NCBI GenBank assembly: GCA_021396245.1
Contig: WNYE01000026.1
Coordinates: 186,001-250,000, forward strand
From: Sporothrix humicola
Lineage: Eukaryota > Ascomycota > Sordariomycetes > Ophiostomatales > Ophiostomataceae
DNA length: 64,000 nt
Direction: 5' to 3'
Shown here: positions 21,501-33,809 of the stretch, piece after piece
Numbering within the stretch: position 1 is the first letter of the stretch
How the letters are laid out: each line of letters begins with the position of its first letter
Made by a program: the position numbers and the translations under genes
The notes under the pieces: model-generated
What the model was told of the DNA's origin: nothing
Seen by the model: only the letters and a program-made list of their open reading frames with translations
The model's database searches: none

Positions 21501-24460
21501 CCGAGAGCTTCACCAACCCGGCCCAGTCCAAATTTGTCGCCGACAAGCTCGAGGTCGTGACCCAGGAGCTCGTCGACCTGCGCGTCGAGCACGAGTCGAC
21601 TGTCAACGAGTTTGAGATGCTGCACGCCAAGTACGAAGAGGCGCTGCGCACGCTGGCCGAGCTCCAGGACGCCGTCGACGAGGCCCGCCACCCGAGACAG
21701 ACCGTCCGCGACTCGATCCTCTCTGTCGCCGACACCTCGCAGACCCGCCCGTCGTCGTACCTGTCGGACGCACGGTCTAGCGAGCCCGAGAAGAACCGCC
21801 ACTACTCATCGTCGCGGTCACTGTCTTCGGAGCTGTCCTCCGCCCTTGAGTCGCCCGCTACCATGGAGCACTCGGATGCCGAGACGCTCGCACCCAAGAA
21901 GGGCACGCGTCCCACGAGCATTGATGTCGCCGCCGCCATGGGCATTCCCCAGGTGCGCGAGATCGAGCAGCCTGAGCAGCCCACTGAGGAAGCCCAGGAG
22001 GCCGAGCCCAAGTCGCCGTCCTCGCGCGGCATCGTCATGTCGCCCAGCTCCGACAGCATCCTGGAGGCCGAGGTCGAGCGCCTGCGTGCCCTGGCTGCCG
22101 AGAAGGAGGAGGCCGAGAAGCAGCTGTCTGGCAAGTACGCCGAGCTGGAGCAGCAGCACCACCAGACTCTCGATATGGTCGAGGAGCTGAAGACGGAGGT
22201 GGCCAAGGCACAACAGGCTGCTGAGGTGACGTCGCCTCGCTCGTCGACGCCTGTGATCCGCCGCAAGTCGAGCCAGAACGTCATGATTATCGACCGTGCG
22301 CACCGGTCATTCGCTTCGCTGCGGAACATTGCCACGGAGAACTTTGAGGGCAACCCCGACGTGATGCAGAACTTTGAGCTCAACATCAACGCGGCCATGC
22401 ACGAGCTGCACGCGCGCTCGGAGCGGATCCAGGAGCTCGAGGCCGACGTGGCGTCGACCAAGAAGGAAATGGACACTAAGATGGCTATCATTTCGGGTCT
22501 GACGCGCGAGCGGTCCAGCTTGAAGAGCTCGCCAATGGACATGTCGGTGGTGTCGACACTGCGCGACCAGCTTGAGAAGAACGAGAACCAGATGAACCAG
22601 CTCAAGACGGCACATGCCGCTCGCGAGCAGGAACTGCAGACGGAGCTCGAGAACCTGCGCGCGTCCCTCGAGGCGGCGGCCGCATCGTCGTCGTCCAAGA
22701 CCCGCGAAGTGACCGAGCCTACCGATGCTCCTGCCACCGCCAACACTGTCACCGCCGAGGAGCACGCCGAAAAGGTCCGTGGCCTGGAGACTGAGCTGGC
22801 CGGCTGGGAGACCAAGCACCAGACGGCCCTGGCGTCGATGGAGGACACGGAGAAGCAGATGAAGGAGCACATTGAGCAGCTCGAGTCGCAGCTAGCGACG
22901 GCCAATGCCCAGCTCGCCGAGTCGACCAAGAACGCCGCGGCCGGCGACGAGGAGAGTGCGGCTGCCAGCGCCCGCCAGGAAGAACAGGTGCAGATGCTGC
23001 GCACCGAGGTCGACGAGTACAAGGCCATTATCAACAGCAACGCGGCCAAGGTCGCCGAGCTCGAGGCCGGCCACGCGTCGGCCAAGTCGGCGCTCGAGGA
23101 GGCTGTTGCCGCCCGCGATGCTGCATCGGCCGAGGCCGAGACGCACAAGTCGCTGGTGTCGCAGCTGGAGTCCAAGATTGCCGACCACGAGAAGGCGCTG
23201 ACCGCGCACCAGGAGGGCCTCGAGACGCTGCACGCCAACCACGCGCGCGAGCTGGAGACGCTGCAGGCCTCGTCGCGCAAGGAGTACGACGAGGAGGTGC
23301 AGGTGCTGATGACGGAGCACGCCGAGAACATTCGCATCCTGGAGAGCGACCTGACGGAGGCCCGCGAGGACCTCATGAAGGTGGCGACGCAGGTGGCGTT
23401 TGCCCTGGGCCTGGACGTCAGCGTCGAGAAGATCACGGAGCGCATCGAGGACCTGATCGCCGACCAGAAGGCGCTTGGTGTCGAGCAGAACAAGTCGCTG
23501 GAGCTGCAGGAGACGGTCAAGGAGCTGACGAGCATCAGCGACTCAGTGATGCGCGACCTCGAGACGGTGCGCTCGACCCTCACACAGGTGCTGGGCCCCG
23601 ACGCCGAGGCGGTGCGCAAGCCCAACGCGACTGTCGCCGAGCAGGCGGCGGCCGTGCAGAAGCGACTGACGGAGCTGGAGAACAAGAACAAGAAGAACTC
23701 GCGCCTCGTGGACGAGCTCGAGGAGCAGCTGCAGACCAACTTCGACCAGGCGCAGATCACGACGAACCGCCTGTCGACGCTACAGTCGGAGCGCCACCAG
23801 CAGCTGGAGGAGGCGACGTCGGCCAAGATCCGCATGCAGTCGGAGCTCGAGGCCGTGCGCGAGGAGTACGCGGCTCTGCAGGCGCGCTTCGAGGGCATGG
23901 GCATCCTGCCCGACGGCAGCGGTGCCGGTCCTCAGCGGTCCAACTCGGCCAGCTCGCAGCTCCGCAAGAGCTCGTCGGTGGCGTCGCTGCCGTCGCCGCC
24001 GCCGGCCATCCCTCTGCCGCCTCTGCCGAGCTCGCAGTCGCCGCCGCCCACGGCCAACGGCGGCGTGCCCTCGACGCCGACGACCATGCGCCCGCCCAGC
24101 AAGGACATTGCGCTGCACCAGATCCAGCAGGACCAGGAGGCGCGGATCCGCACGATCGAGAAGCACCTCGAGGCGGAGAAGCAGCTCACGCAGACTTTGG
24201 AGGAGGCCCTCACCGATCTCGAGGAGCAGTCAAAGAAGCTCAAGACGGACTGCGACGCATGGCGCCGCCGTGCCCAGGACCTGGAGAACGAGAACAAGGA
24301 GCTCAAGGACAAGCCGGCGCCGGACAACCGGTGGAGCCTGCAGCAGGTGGAGGAGGAGCGCAAGAAGCGGCGGGATGCGGAGATTGCGCGGGCTCACCTC
24401 GAGGAGCGCATGAACGCCATCAGCAAGAAGAAGAAGAAGGGTTCTCTGAACTGCTTCTAA
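18537..24460 (+). CDS. Kinesin motor protein with long coiled-coil stalk (kinesin-4-like)
   Basis: Three exons: 18537-18783, 18872-19195 and 19359-24460, giving 1,890 residues. Intron 1 is GTACGT...TACTAAC...TTAG and intron 2 GTACGT...ACTAACT...ACAG; splicing restores the kinesin block VKVAVRVRPPLRP and joins MG to VIPRAAAALFEKL. The motor occupies roughly residues 78-450, with P-loop GQSGAGKSYTMG from residue 166, switch I NARSSRSH at 314 and switch II VDLAGSER at 367. The rest, about residues 470-1,885, is mostly predicted coiled coil, broken by a Ser/His-rich segment (about 21180-21230), an acidic stretch and a Pro-rich stretch (about 23990-24060). The motor is N-terminal, so it is likely plus-end directed. 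I see no FHA or PH domain, which argues against kinesin-3; kinesin-4 (chromokinesin/KIF21) is the best fit but subfamily is uncertain. It probably acts in microtubule-based transport or spindle/array control. Confidence 0.9.
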
Positions 24461-25299
24461 GAAGAAAATCACCAAAGGTGTTCTCTCTCTCTTCCTCCTC
24501 TTTTCTCTCTCTTTTTCTCCATCTCTCCTCATCACCTCTCTCACTTTATTTCCCTCATCTTTTTGGATTTGATTTTGATTTACGTCTTGCGATGCGTTGA
24601 GATTTATTGAGTTCTGTTTATTTTCGTCACCATTTCTTCACCACCTCCTCTTTCTTCTCCTCCCAAACAAAAACACAGCGTCTTCGCGCAAGCGACACTA
24701 CTCGAATTCTCTTTTCAATCCCAGCGCCTCGTTTCGTTTTGACTTTTGTTTTTGTTTGTCGTTTTTTGTCTTCTTGTCTTTTTATCTGTCTTCTTTTAGT
24801 TATTTAGATACCTTTCGCATTGGGTGGGCTCTGTTTTGCTCGACACCAGACGTCTTTACCTCTTTTTACTTTTTACCTTTACTCTTACTTTATGTCCTTA
24901 TTTACTGTCTCCTCCATCTTACTCTCTATCTTTCCTATCTCTATTTCCTTGAGTCAGTTTCCTATGTCGATTTCTCGATTTCATTATTCTTTCTCTATCT
25001 TCTCTCTTCTACCTTTACATATTTTCTACTGTATCCTCTTCGCTGCCCCCTTTCTTCTTATTTACTTATTTCACAGCACTCCCCCTATTCCTATTACTTC
25101 TTTTGAATGGCTGAGATGACATATGAAGTTGTTAGAAGCATTTAGTCTTTTTTTGGAATTTTAACCTATTTATTCTTTTTGATATACTCTGCGTCTTCAC
25201 CTTATGCATAATTTGATTTTGTTTTTGCAACGTTTTGATTTCATCCAAGTTCAAAAGACAGCAAACAGCATGTCCTCCCAAATTGGTAGCTACAACAAA

Positions 25300-25332
25300 C
25301 ACAATACAAGCACAATACAAGCACAATACAAG
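25300..25332. repeat. 11-bp tandem repeat, 3 copies
   Basis: Three perfect copies of CACAATACAAG. Too short to imply function; useful as a marker. Confidence 0.9.
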
Positions 25333-27239
25333 TCAATGATACACCTGTACAGAAATTATCTCTACGACACACGATCTCCACTGCATGAACCAGTGCACTT
25401 GAGAGTCTGGATTGCCCGTTGCAAACGCTACATCGTAATGTGACAGTCACAGCGGGAGAGTGGCAGTGGCAGATAGAGCATCGTATCGTGAAAGGCCATA
25501 GCGGTTAAATGATATATATCATCAACCAAAAGTCGTACTGAAGTCTACGCATGCTATTATCTATCACCCTCATATGCCGTATTGGGCATTCCGTGACAGG
25601 AACAGACAAACATCAACGGGGGATGTGCCTCGTTTCAGGAGATCATTCAAAGAAAAGAGGCGTTGGAAGACAACTTACTTCCTCGTCGATAGTAGCCGTG
25701 ATATATATAGTGATAGTTGTCTACCTCTCGTCTCCTAGCAATGCAACCTCCTGATAGCACGCAACAGAGCATCGTGGCCAGTCATGGACAGCCATTCACA
25801 GCTGGCGACACTCCTGCAAAAAGAGGGTAGCACTGTAATTTCATCGGTCACTGCTATTGTCACTTTCAGTCACCTTTTGTCTCCTTTCGTTGACTGTCAT
25901 TTCGTTTGATCATTTTTCGAAACGTCGTATCGCTTTTCTGTCGACTGAAGTGAGTTGCGTGTTTCTGAGAGTAAAACAGCAATCTCTTGTGTTTTTCGTT
26001 CGTCTCTTCTTACAAAAACATGCTGTATCACAGTAAGGTACAACACACACGCACGTAGAATGTGCAGACACATGCATCATAGGCATAGACAGATGTAGAC
26101 ACCGACAGAATGCAGACAAGTGCAGACGCAAACAACGTAGGACAGTGTTGCACGCCCCTTTGCCACAAAGACAAAAAACCAGACGAAAAGCAGACGAGCA
26201 GACGAGAGATGAGATGCCCCTGATTCTCGGTTGCACAATAACGCCCCATCTCATCAGGCGCACATAAAGGCGAGAATCTCGAAAGGTCCCTCTTTAATTT
26301 CACCACGATCCTCGAGCTCTGATTTTGTCTATTTTTGTTCCTTTTTTCGAGCTCGCGATGCTTTGATATGAGTGCATGCCCGCGTAAATTTGTTTATATC
26401 TTTGCCATCACGGCGTCTGATTTGCCATGTTCGGTCGACTATTGACAAACACCTCTTTTCGTGATGGTGCTTGTTTCGTTTCTCCAGTCGGGAGACCCTT
26501 TTCCCACCTTTTTCCATTGTTCCTACGGAGCATGCCGCATGTCTCGCCATTCTTTGTTTCTCTGCACGAACAATAACCCACGAACAAACGTGCAACGGCC
26601 ATACCAGAGTCTCGGCAGGTGTCGAATGCAGTCTTTTCTTGTCATGACCCAATCCTGTCCCAGATGTATGGATTGGTCTCGTGTAGTCTCGTCCCCTAAT
26701 CCCAAAGCCGTTTCATTTTGGCATTTTTGGCATTTTCTTCTCTTGTCCAAGTGTCGGGTCCCCTTCTTCTCGGTGAACGACTCTGGAATGCCGTCCTCTC
26801 TTGCAAAACGTGCCTCTGTTTGACCTGGCCGGGCGTGGGCTGAACCCTGACTATGGCAGACCGAACCTAGCCTGCATTCCCTTGCTTTTTGCCTTATTGC
26901 CAGACGTTGTTCGTGTTCACCTCTCATCCAATTGTCAAGACTTCCCCTGATTCCTCCTCCGAAAAGCTTTACCAAAAACCAAAGCCATGCCGGGTAAGAC
27001 AGTTAGCCCTTGGCCCCCCTTGCGTGGAACTTGTCTGTTTCTCTCCGAGCTTTCTATTTTCTGGATTTTCGGGGCTTTGGCAGTATTGGCAGTAAAAAAA
27101 GTTTGCTTCTCCCTTCTCAGCCTTTTTTTCTTATTCCTCTTCTCGCCGTAGTGCATCCCCCTTTTATTGCATGCATGCCAATCCACTGCCACATGTTGAG
27201 TGCATATCATATCATGCGAGAAGTCGAGAAATACAGCCA

Positions 27240-27960
27240 GATGGAGTAGGAGGAGACGAAAAACAAGAAGGAAAAGAAACAAAAAGACAAAAGAAGAAAT
27301 GGAGAAACAAAACAGAACAAAACGTGCAAAGAGAACAAAACCAAACACAAAACACACGAGCAAGAAACACAGGATCGACAGCACACGCAGCTGCAGCCAA
27401 AAAAGCATGTCTCACTTTCGTGTGCGCGAGTACGAGAGAGAGTTCAGGTCCACGACACAACCACGACCACAACTCGCCCACGATGCCTTGCCTTGTCTCG
27501 TCACACAATGACGCCGCATCTCAGTTTCCTTGTTGACTGTCGTCTCTCTCTCCCTTACTCGGCCACGGCGGTCCCACGCTGGATCTGGACCACTGATCAG
27601 CGCGATGTGCACTTCGATCGAGGGCGGCCTTCACTTTCACTGTCACCTTCTTTCGTCCTCCACTTTCTGTCTCTTCTTTTCTCCTTCTTCGCAGCTGTCT
27701 GCGTGTCTCGGTCGTGCCGTGTCGATGTATGCCGTCTCTTTCGTCCGTCTTCTTGTCTATTTCCTTGTCTGCCCTCGATTTGCGTTTCGAGTTTCGAGAC
27801 CCTGCTTTGCATTCCATCAACGTCGTCTTCCCCGCCACTTCTTTTCTTTCTTCTCGTTTCTTCTCTTTTCTTCCCATTATCAGGCCGCTCGGCATTCGAT
27901 TGTCCGTATCGTAGCCTCCTCTTCCACTTTGACCGCGTCCATGCTGCCCTGACCCTGGTC
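27240..27960. promoter_or_regulatory. Purine-to-pyrimidine switch resembling a divergent promoter
   Basis: The plus strand is purine-rich at 27240-27345 and pyrimidine-rich at 27540-27960. With most genes of this window showing C/T-rich sequence upstream on their own coding strand, this arrangement would suit two transcripts leaving in opposite directions. No recognisable coding sequence follows on either side, so the call rests on composition only. Confidence 0.2.
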
Positions 27961-29011
27961 TCTGTGTCTCTGTGTCTCTTGGTGACAAACATCCCCGGCC
28001 TTAACTTCACACGGGATTGACTTGGCCCGCGCGTTCCAGCACCAATGACCAACAGTGACTCGAGTGGCTCGAGTGGTCACTTACTCCTCACTGTTACCAT
28101 GCCCGCGGGTCAAAGCGCGACTGCGACGTATCGTCGAGTGCAGTTCTGAAAACACCGCAGTACTGTGTAGTAGGAGTATGCACATACGGAGGAGTTTTGT
28201 AGGATCGAGAGCACATATCGCGGCCAAGCCTAACATCCAAGCCCAAGCCAAAGCATGACAAGTACGACGTGAGGGATACAACAATCCTGACATCCAGGCT
28301 TGCCAGGCCCGGAGACAAGGCCTGTCCCTGGACGTTGTGCAACACTGCCGTGACGGTGACAAGAAAAAGAGAGTGACAAAAAGGAACACGGCACTTGGTG
28401 GTGTTTGGGCAACTCTGAACTTCAGGGTCAAGAGCCCCTTGCTTCCGTTTTCTCATCCTCTCATCCTCTCGCATCGTTTCTTTTCGTCGACCTCCAATGA
28501 TCACCGTTTTTCTTGTGAAAACCCCTTCTCGTGGCTTCAGCTGGATCTGACTTGCATCTGGGATTTTCTCCCTGAGATCAACTTTTATCCTGTGATAACC
28601 TGGTGAGGTCATCCTCTCCCTTGCTTCGTTTTGAGAGAGCTGCCTCTCGGTCTTTTCTCTTGCCCGTTTTTTTGGTCGACAATTGACCCATTCAAAGGGG
28701 GGGGGGGACTGAGTAAATCGTTTCTTGTTTTGATGTTTTGTTCCGATGCAAGACAAGAAAGACATTCTCCTCTCTTTTTGTCCTTTTCTGTCTTTTCCTG
28801 TCTTTTTGGTCGTGTTTCGTTTTAGTTTGGCCGCCTTGTCTCAGTCCAACACCACCATCACGCCCTCGCTCAGAGAACATCCATTCTTTCGCAGGGTTTG
28901 ATAAGACGGAGGCCAAGTCAAGGGCAGACGTCAACTTGGTAGCGGCGGCTTCTAAAGCCTCTAATTCAGGGCCAACACGGCCCTAAAGTCGCCGGCCTGC
29001 CCGCTTGCCCG

Positions 29012-29038
29012 CACTGCCCGCACTGCCCGCACTGTCCG
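29012..29038. repeat. 9-bp tandem repeat, 3 copies
   Basis: CACTGCCCG twice, then a third copy with one change. It follows a CCGCTTGCCCG stretch of similar make-up. Confidence 0.85.
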
Positions 29039-29720
29039 CTAAACTCGGCTTGCCACTGGCATCCCAAGCGTGTTAGTCTCAGCTTTTGACAGTCTCGCCT
29101 GTTTTTGTTAGCGGTCTATCCTTTCTGCTTGGCAGTGGACAGACTTCCGGCCATCTGGGGATGTCGAGGAAAGAGATGGAAGGTAAAGGCATGCTCTGAC
29201 AAGAAAGGCGATTGGTCCGTCGTTCTCTTCCATTGTCAATATCATTGTCTAGTCAAAGAAGGTCAAAGGTCTCGGCTGCGGGCTTCATTGTTCTTGTTCT
29301 TGGCCATAATGTCGACATCGACATTGGCATTATTCATTGTTGTCAAACGTCTTCTTTTGGGTATTTGTTTCGTTTGTTTGTCATCGACATTCACCGTTCA
29401 TTTGCACAGAGGTAAACATACTGTACGTCGTACCCACTGGGTTAATGTCACTGTCATGTCCTCGGAGATCATCCAATTCTCGAGTCCCGCTTCAGCTTCA
29501 ACACCGAACCCTCGAGTCCATTCCTCTTGTTCGGTGTCGTTCGGTATGCAATGGGATAGTGAAGTGTAGTAATAAGTGCAAAATAGTTGCAATTTCGGTC
29601 ATCAGTTCGTACTGCAAATATCTCTCCAGAATCCAGCCTCAAAGGCCAAGCGTTCAGACCCAAGAGCTCAAAGCGTGCAGCAGCCGGCAGCCAGCCTGCA
29701 GCGGGCCAAACGAACGCGTG

Positions 29721-29750
29721 CCTTTTGGTGCCTTTTGGTGCCTTTTGGTG
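29721..29750. repeat. 10-bp tandem repeat, 3 copies
   Basis: Three perfect copies of CCTTTTGGTG, flanked by GC-rich sequence with short CAGC-type repeats. Confidence 0.9.
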
Positions 29751-30924
29751 CCCTTCACGTCGCAGTGCTATGCCAATGCAATGCAAGCTGCAATGCATAT
29801 GCAGTGCACGCGGCAGACAAGAGACGAGCTGCCTTCTCTGAAGGTCGAAGATGCTCCTAAGATGAGATCAATCTTGAAAGAGCCCGAGTCATCAAATCAC
29901 CAACTCACTGACTGGAGCTCACTCGAGCACTCCAGCTTTTCGGCTCCGTTTCCTCTTCTTCCTCCACTTTTCGATTTCTTTCTCTCCGTTTTCTCGTCGA
30001 CTTCTTTTTTCCACCATCACCTCTGATCCCTTCCTTTTGTTGTCGTTTCAGTACAGAGTACTGCACATCCTCATTCCAGCAGTGGGCTTCTAGCGGGAGG
30101 GACCACTCAAAACGCCTGCAAGGCCCGTAAAACCCGTAAAACTAGAGGGGACTCATTCTCAGCAGAAAAAAATAACCCGAGAGACTTGTCCATGCTGACC
30201 ACGTTCAGACAAGAAGACTGGTTCAGAAGGCCCTGAAAATTCCACGATCGATGATTGGCATTGAGGCCTCATGGCTTTCTGTCTTCTCCCTCATGGCGTC
30301 CTCATGGCTGGGCATTCTTCGATCTGAATTCTCCGTCTTGAAATTGAAATTGTTCTCAGTAATAAAATGAAACCAGGTCGACTTGGCCTGCAAAGACGAT
30401 CAAAGACAGAAACGCCCCCTTTTGTTTTCTGTTCTGTTTCTGCCCACAGTTTCCGCTGTTTCTGCTCCCAATTAAGCTCAAAACTCAAAGTTCCAGTGGA
30501 CAACGATTTCTGGAAATATCGTCCAGGCTGTGTTTGATGTTCTGTAACTCTTGTAACTCACCGTTTGCAGCTCAAAACTCCCGTGACTCCCTTGTAATTC
30601 CTTCACTGCCACTGTCACCGTCATGCACTCACCTTGCTTTCCTCATAGCTCACCACTCGCACCAACATCACGTCGTATCGCCCCTGAATTGGACGCGTTG
30701 GGGTGATCTCGGATGTGCTCCGGCAGCCAGGCGAGGCCAGGCCTGTCTGCCTGTCGACGTTTTTGCTTTTTTGCTTATTTTCTTTCTTTTGCAGTCCCCT
30801 CACTTATCATGTCGCCACTTGACGTTCTTGACTGTCCACTCCCACCACTTTATCTTCCACTTGTCTTCCCACTTTCTGCCGGCAACGACACGCGGTCGGC
30901 GGAAGTGATCTGAGCTTGGAGGCG

Positions 30925-30967
30925 TCGAGTAGTCAAGCGTCAAGAGTAAATCATCGAGTAGTCAAGC
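30925..30967. repeat. 14-bp direct repeat pair
   Basis: TCGAGTAGTCAAGC occurs at 30925-30938 and again at 30954-30967, with 15 bp between. No gene or recognisable element is associated. Confidence 0.85.
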
Positions 30968-33179
30968 AGGGAGATAGTCGGTGCAGTAGCGCTGGCGGTC
31001 CCGTGGCTGACTGGAGTCGATAGTGGCTGCGGCGTTTTGAGATCTTTGTTGTCGAGGGTGTCTTTTCGAGTCTTTTTTTGCTGTCTTTCGCCCTCGTGTT
31101 GACTTTTGAAATTGGACTCGATGGCAAGTCGCGGACTCAGACATTTATTTGCAAGCTAGCACCAAAAGGGGCATGGCGTCCTTGAAACTGCAAGGGGAAA
31201 GTGCAAGTGCAGGCAGGTGCAGGCCTGTTGGCCTGGTGGGTGCTCTGCAAGGGCACCACATCGCCCATCGCGAGGAAGGACCGTCTGTTCGAACGGAAAG
31301 AACTTGGTTTCTTTTTCTTCGATTTTAGGCAGTTTTTGTCACTTTTTGTGTCAGTTGTTGCTTCCTGTTTTCTGCTTCTTGTTCGAGTGTTCGCTCTTTC
31401 CCTGTTAGCAGCCGTTTGACTGCGAGGAAAGTGCGGCCCCTCAGTCCACAGCCGGTCCTGCTTGATTTACTTATATGAAGAGGACAAAATGAGGAAGTCG
31501 CGATGAGCCAAAAGTCGCGACTGCCGTACGCGTGTCTTTGCTCGCACCTGCCATTGAATGAAATGACCTCCGTATTCTTGCCATTTCTCGCTCCCATCAC
31601 GCTCTCCTGTTTTCTCTCTCCGTTTTGCCTCTTTTTTTCTGCCCGTTCCGCCCGATTCCCACCAAATGGCCCACGACCAGAAGAACGCAAAAAAATGTCT
31701 ACTCCGTAGTCATGAAAGCCCAAAAGCACAAAAAAGGGGCAGCTTGACGCCAAGCCGACCCAACACCCCTGGCCCCTGCTCGCGTGCATCCCTGCCCGTG
31801 CACCCACCCACACCATCCCGGTAGCCCCTGGCAGGTGAGTTAAGAAGAACAAAAATGGGAAAAGAAAGAGAGAAGAGAGAGGGTCTTGACAGAGCTCTGA
31901 CCGCGCGAGTGCCATGCTGGACCACTTCCAGCACGACTTGACCACCACTCTAACGCTCTCCAGGCCCACGATGCCCACCTTGGCCACCTTATTTCCCAAC
32001 ACCCCGTTCAATGTTTCATTCCAACCTCGATTGGTCCTCGCGCGGGCCTTTTTTTCTTGGGCGGCCGATGCACCGTTTGAGTTGACTAGGAGTTGGGGTG
32101 CTGCCGTGCTGGGAAGGTCTTGAATTCGCTCACAGCAGTGCTGGAGCACGCTCAGGACGAGGACATCCGAGCTATTGCATCGCCATGACTTCTATTGACA
32201 GGCACAGGCATCCCCTCAAACTTGCAGACTATTGACGACGGCGGCCGGAGGAAGACTATCAAAAAGCTGCATCCGATGCATGCCTCATCCATCGTCTGCA
32301 CGCCATCTTCATCCTGGACAGCCTGAACCCTGATCTGGGCCTTCTGAAAGGCCGGGCGCGCAGCATCAATACCGCGCTATTTACAACAAAATACTTGTTC
32401 CTGGACTCCCGTGCAAGATACCGTCCTATCTGGAACAAAGTCGCTATCGGTGCTGAGGCTCGAGCGTTTTGTTTTCCACACAGTTGTTTTTCGTTTTTGC
32501 CCCGAAGGAACCGCGCAAGCCCGCCGGGACGCAAAGACGCAAAGCTTCGTCCTCCGTATTTGCGTATCTCGAATTTTCAGTTCTCAGTTCCAGTTCCCCA
32601 GAAAAAAACCAAGCGAGTCAAACTAGCCTCGAGCCATGCCAGAGCCCGGAGATGCCCCAAGCATTTGCATCTCTGATGTCTTCATGTTTTGATGTTTTCC
32701 TATGTTGATGTTTTGATGTTTGCTGTTTTGAAGCTCTTTGCATATTACATACAGCTTGGCTTTGTTGACTTGTTGCTGTTACTTTGTTTGGTTCCTGAAT
32801 TCTTATTTCAGTGCCTGAATGTCCTTGAACTTCTGATAAAAGGCTCCTGAACGAAGCACGCTGAGCCCTGCTGATCGACAGGAGGAACCACACCCAGCTT
32901 TCTTTTCTCGACGCCAAATCTAGAAACCCAGAAATCCAGCTGCAGCCCAGAAGCAAGCCTCCAGCCTCTTTTTGCTCCCTCACTTCAAAGTTCAGGGAGT
33001 CCAGGGGAGTCCAGGCCAGCCCAGCTGTCGTCGGTCGATTGAGTCCATTCTCGATTGCCTGTCACCCACCCACACCTCTCTCCCTCACATCCGTTCCCCG
33101 ACTGAGCGAGCCTCTTTTCCTCTTTTCGAGCTGTGCCCACACCACCCCAGTCACTTAATCTTCCCTCGAACCTGACCCT

Positions 33180-33500
33180 GGGGCCTCTTTTTCTCACTGG
33201 CTTCTCTTTTCTCTTTTGGGGCATTTCCACTCGCTTGCGGCTCGTCTCATTTCATCTTTCCTTTTTACTCTCTCTCCTTCTCTTTCTCCTCCCCTCTCTT
33301 TTCGTCTTTTCTCCTTTCTCTTTTTTTCTTTTCTTCCTCTCTCCTCCTCCTATCCCCCCTTTCCCCTTCTTCCCTACTAACCCTCCAGGGCAGTATCACC
33401 ACCTTCATCCAGTCGTGTGTGTGCTCCTGTAACTGTCGACAGCTTTTGTTTCTTTCTTTCTCCTATTTCTTTCTTTTATTTCCCTCCTTTGCTTCGTTGT
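33180..33500 (+). promoter_or_regulatory. Pyrimidine-rich leader/promoter of the DENN gene
   Basis: A nearly uninterrupted C/T tract on the coding strand, 310-630 bp upstream of the DENN start codon. Its strand and distance match the tracts before other genes in this window. Confidence 0.4.
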
Positions 33501-33809
33501 TGTCCAGTGTGCAGAGAGTCTTGCTGTGTCTTGACTACGAGAGCTGAAAACGAGATTCGAGATCCAAAAACGACAAGACGCGTTCCGGCCGCCTCTCGAT
33601 ATTCCTTCGTTTTAGATTGCTTCCTCTCGTTCGCCTTTTTCATCCAATCCTCTTTTGTTTTCCGTTCTTCAGCCTGTTAGTTGACTTCTAACGGCGACAA
33701 TTCCAATTGTTTACGGCTGCCGGTCCATCTATTCGCCAATTCTTATCTCCAATTTCGAATTCAAATTCAACCTCCTTTTTCTCACCACAAAAAGACAACC
33801 ACATTCACA

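Larger units (their letters stand above)
24461..33809. other. Gene-poor stretch of about 9.3 kb
   Basis: No open frame here looks like a conserved protein; the longest (about 175-230 codons) are translations of low-complexity tracts. Contents: a T-rich 3' flank of the kinesin gene (24480-25100), a tandem repeat at 25300-25332, a palindrome ATGATATATATCAT at 25509-25522, a purine tract at 27240-27345 followed by pyrimidine tracts at 27540-27960, an 11-G run at 28697-28707, several short tandem or direct repeats, and the pyrimidine-rich leader region of the DENN gene (33180-33500). Non-coding transcripts or species-specific genes remain possible. Confidence 0.5.

Noticed and set aside
21802..23904. 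700-codon antisense frame under the kinesin stalk
   Set aside because: Ser/Arg-rich complement of the coiled-coil codons; no independent coding evidence.
27493..28020. 175-codon plus-strand frame
   Set aside because: Translation of a C/T-rich tract; no similarity or coding bias.
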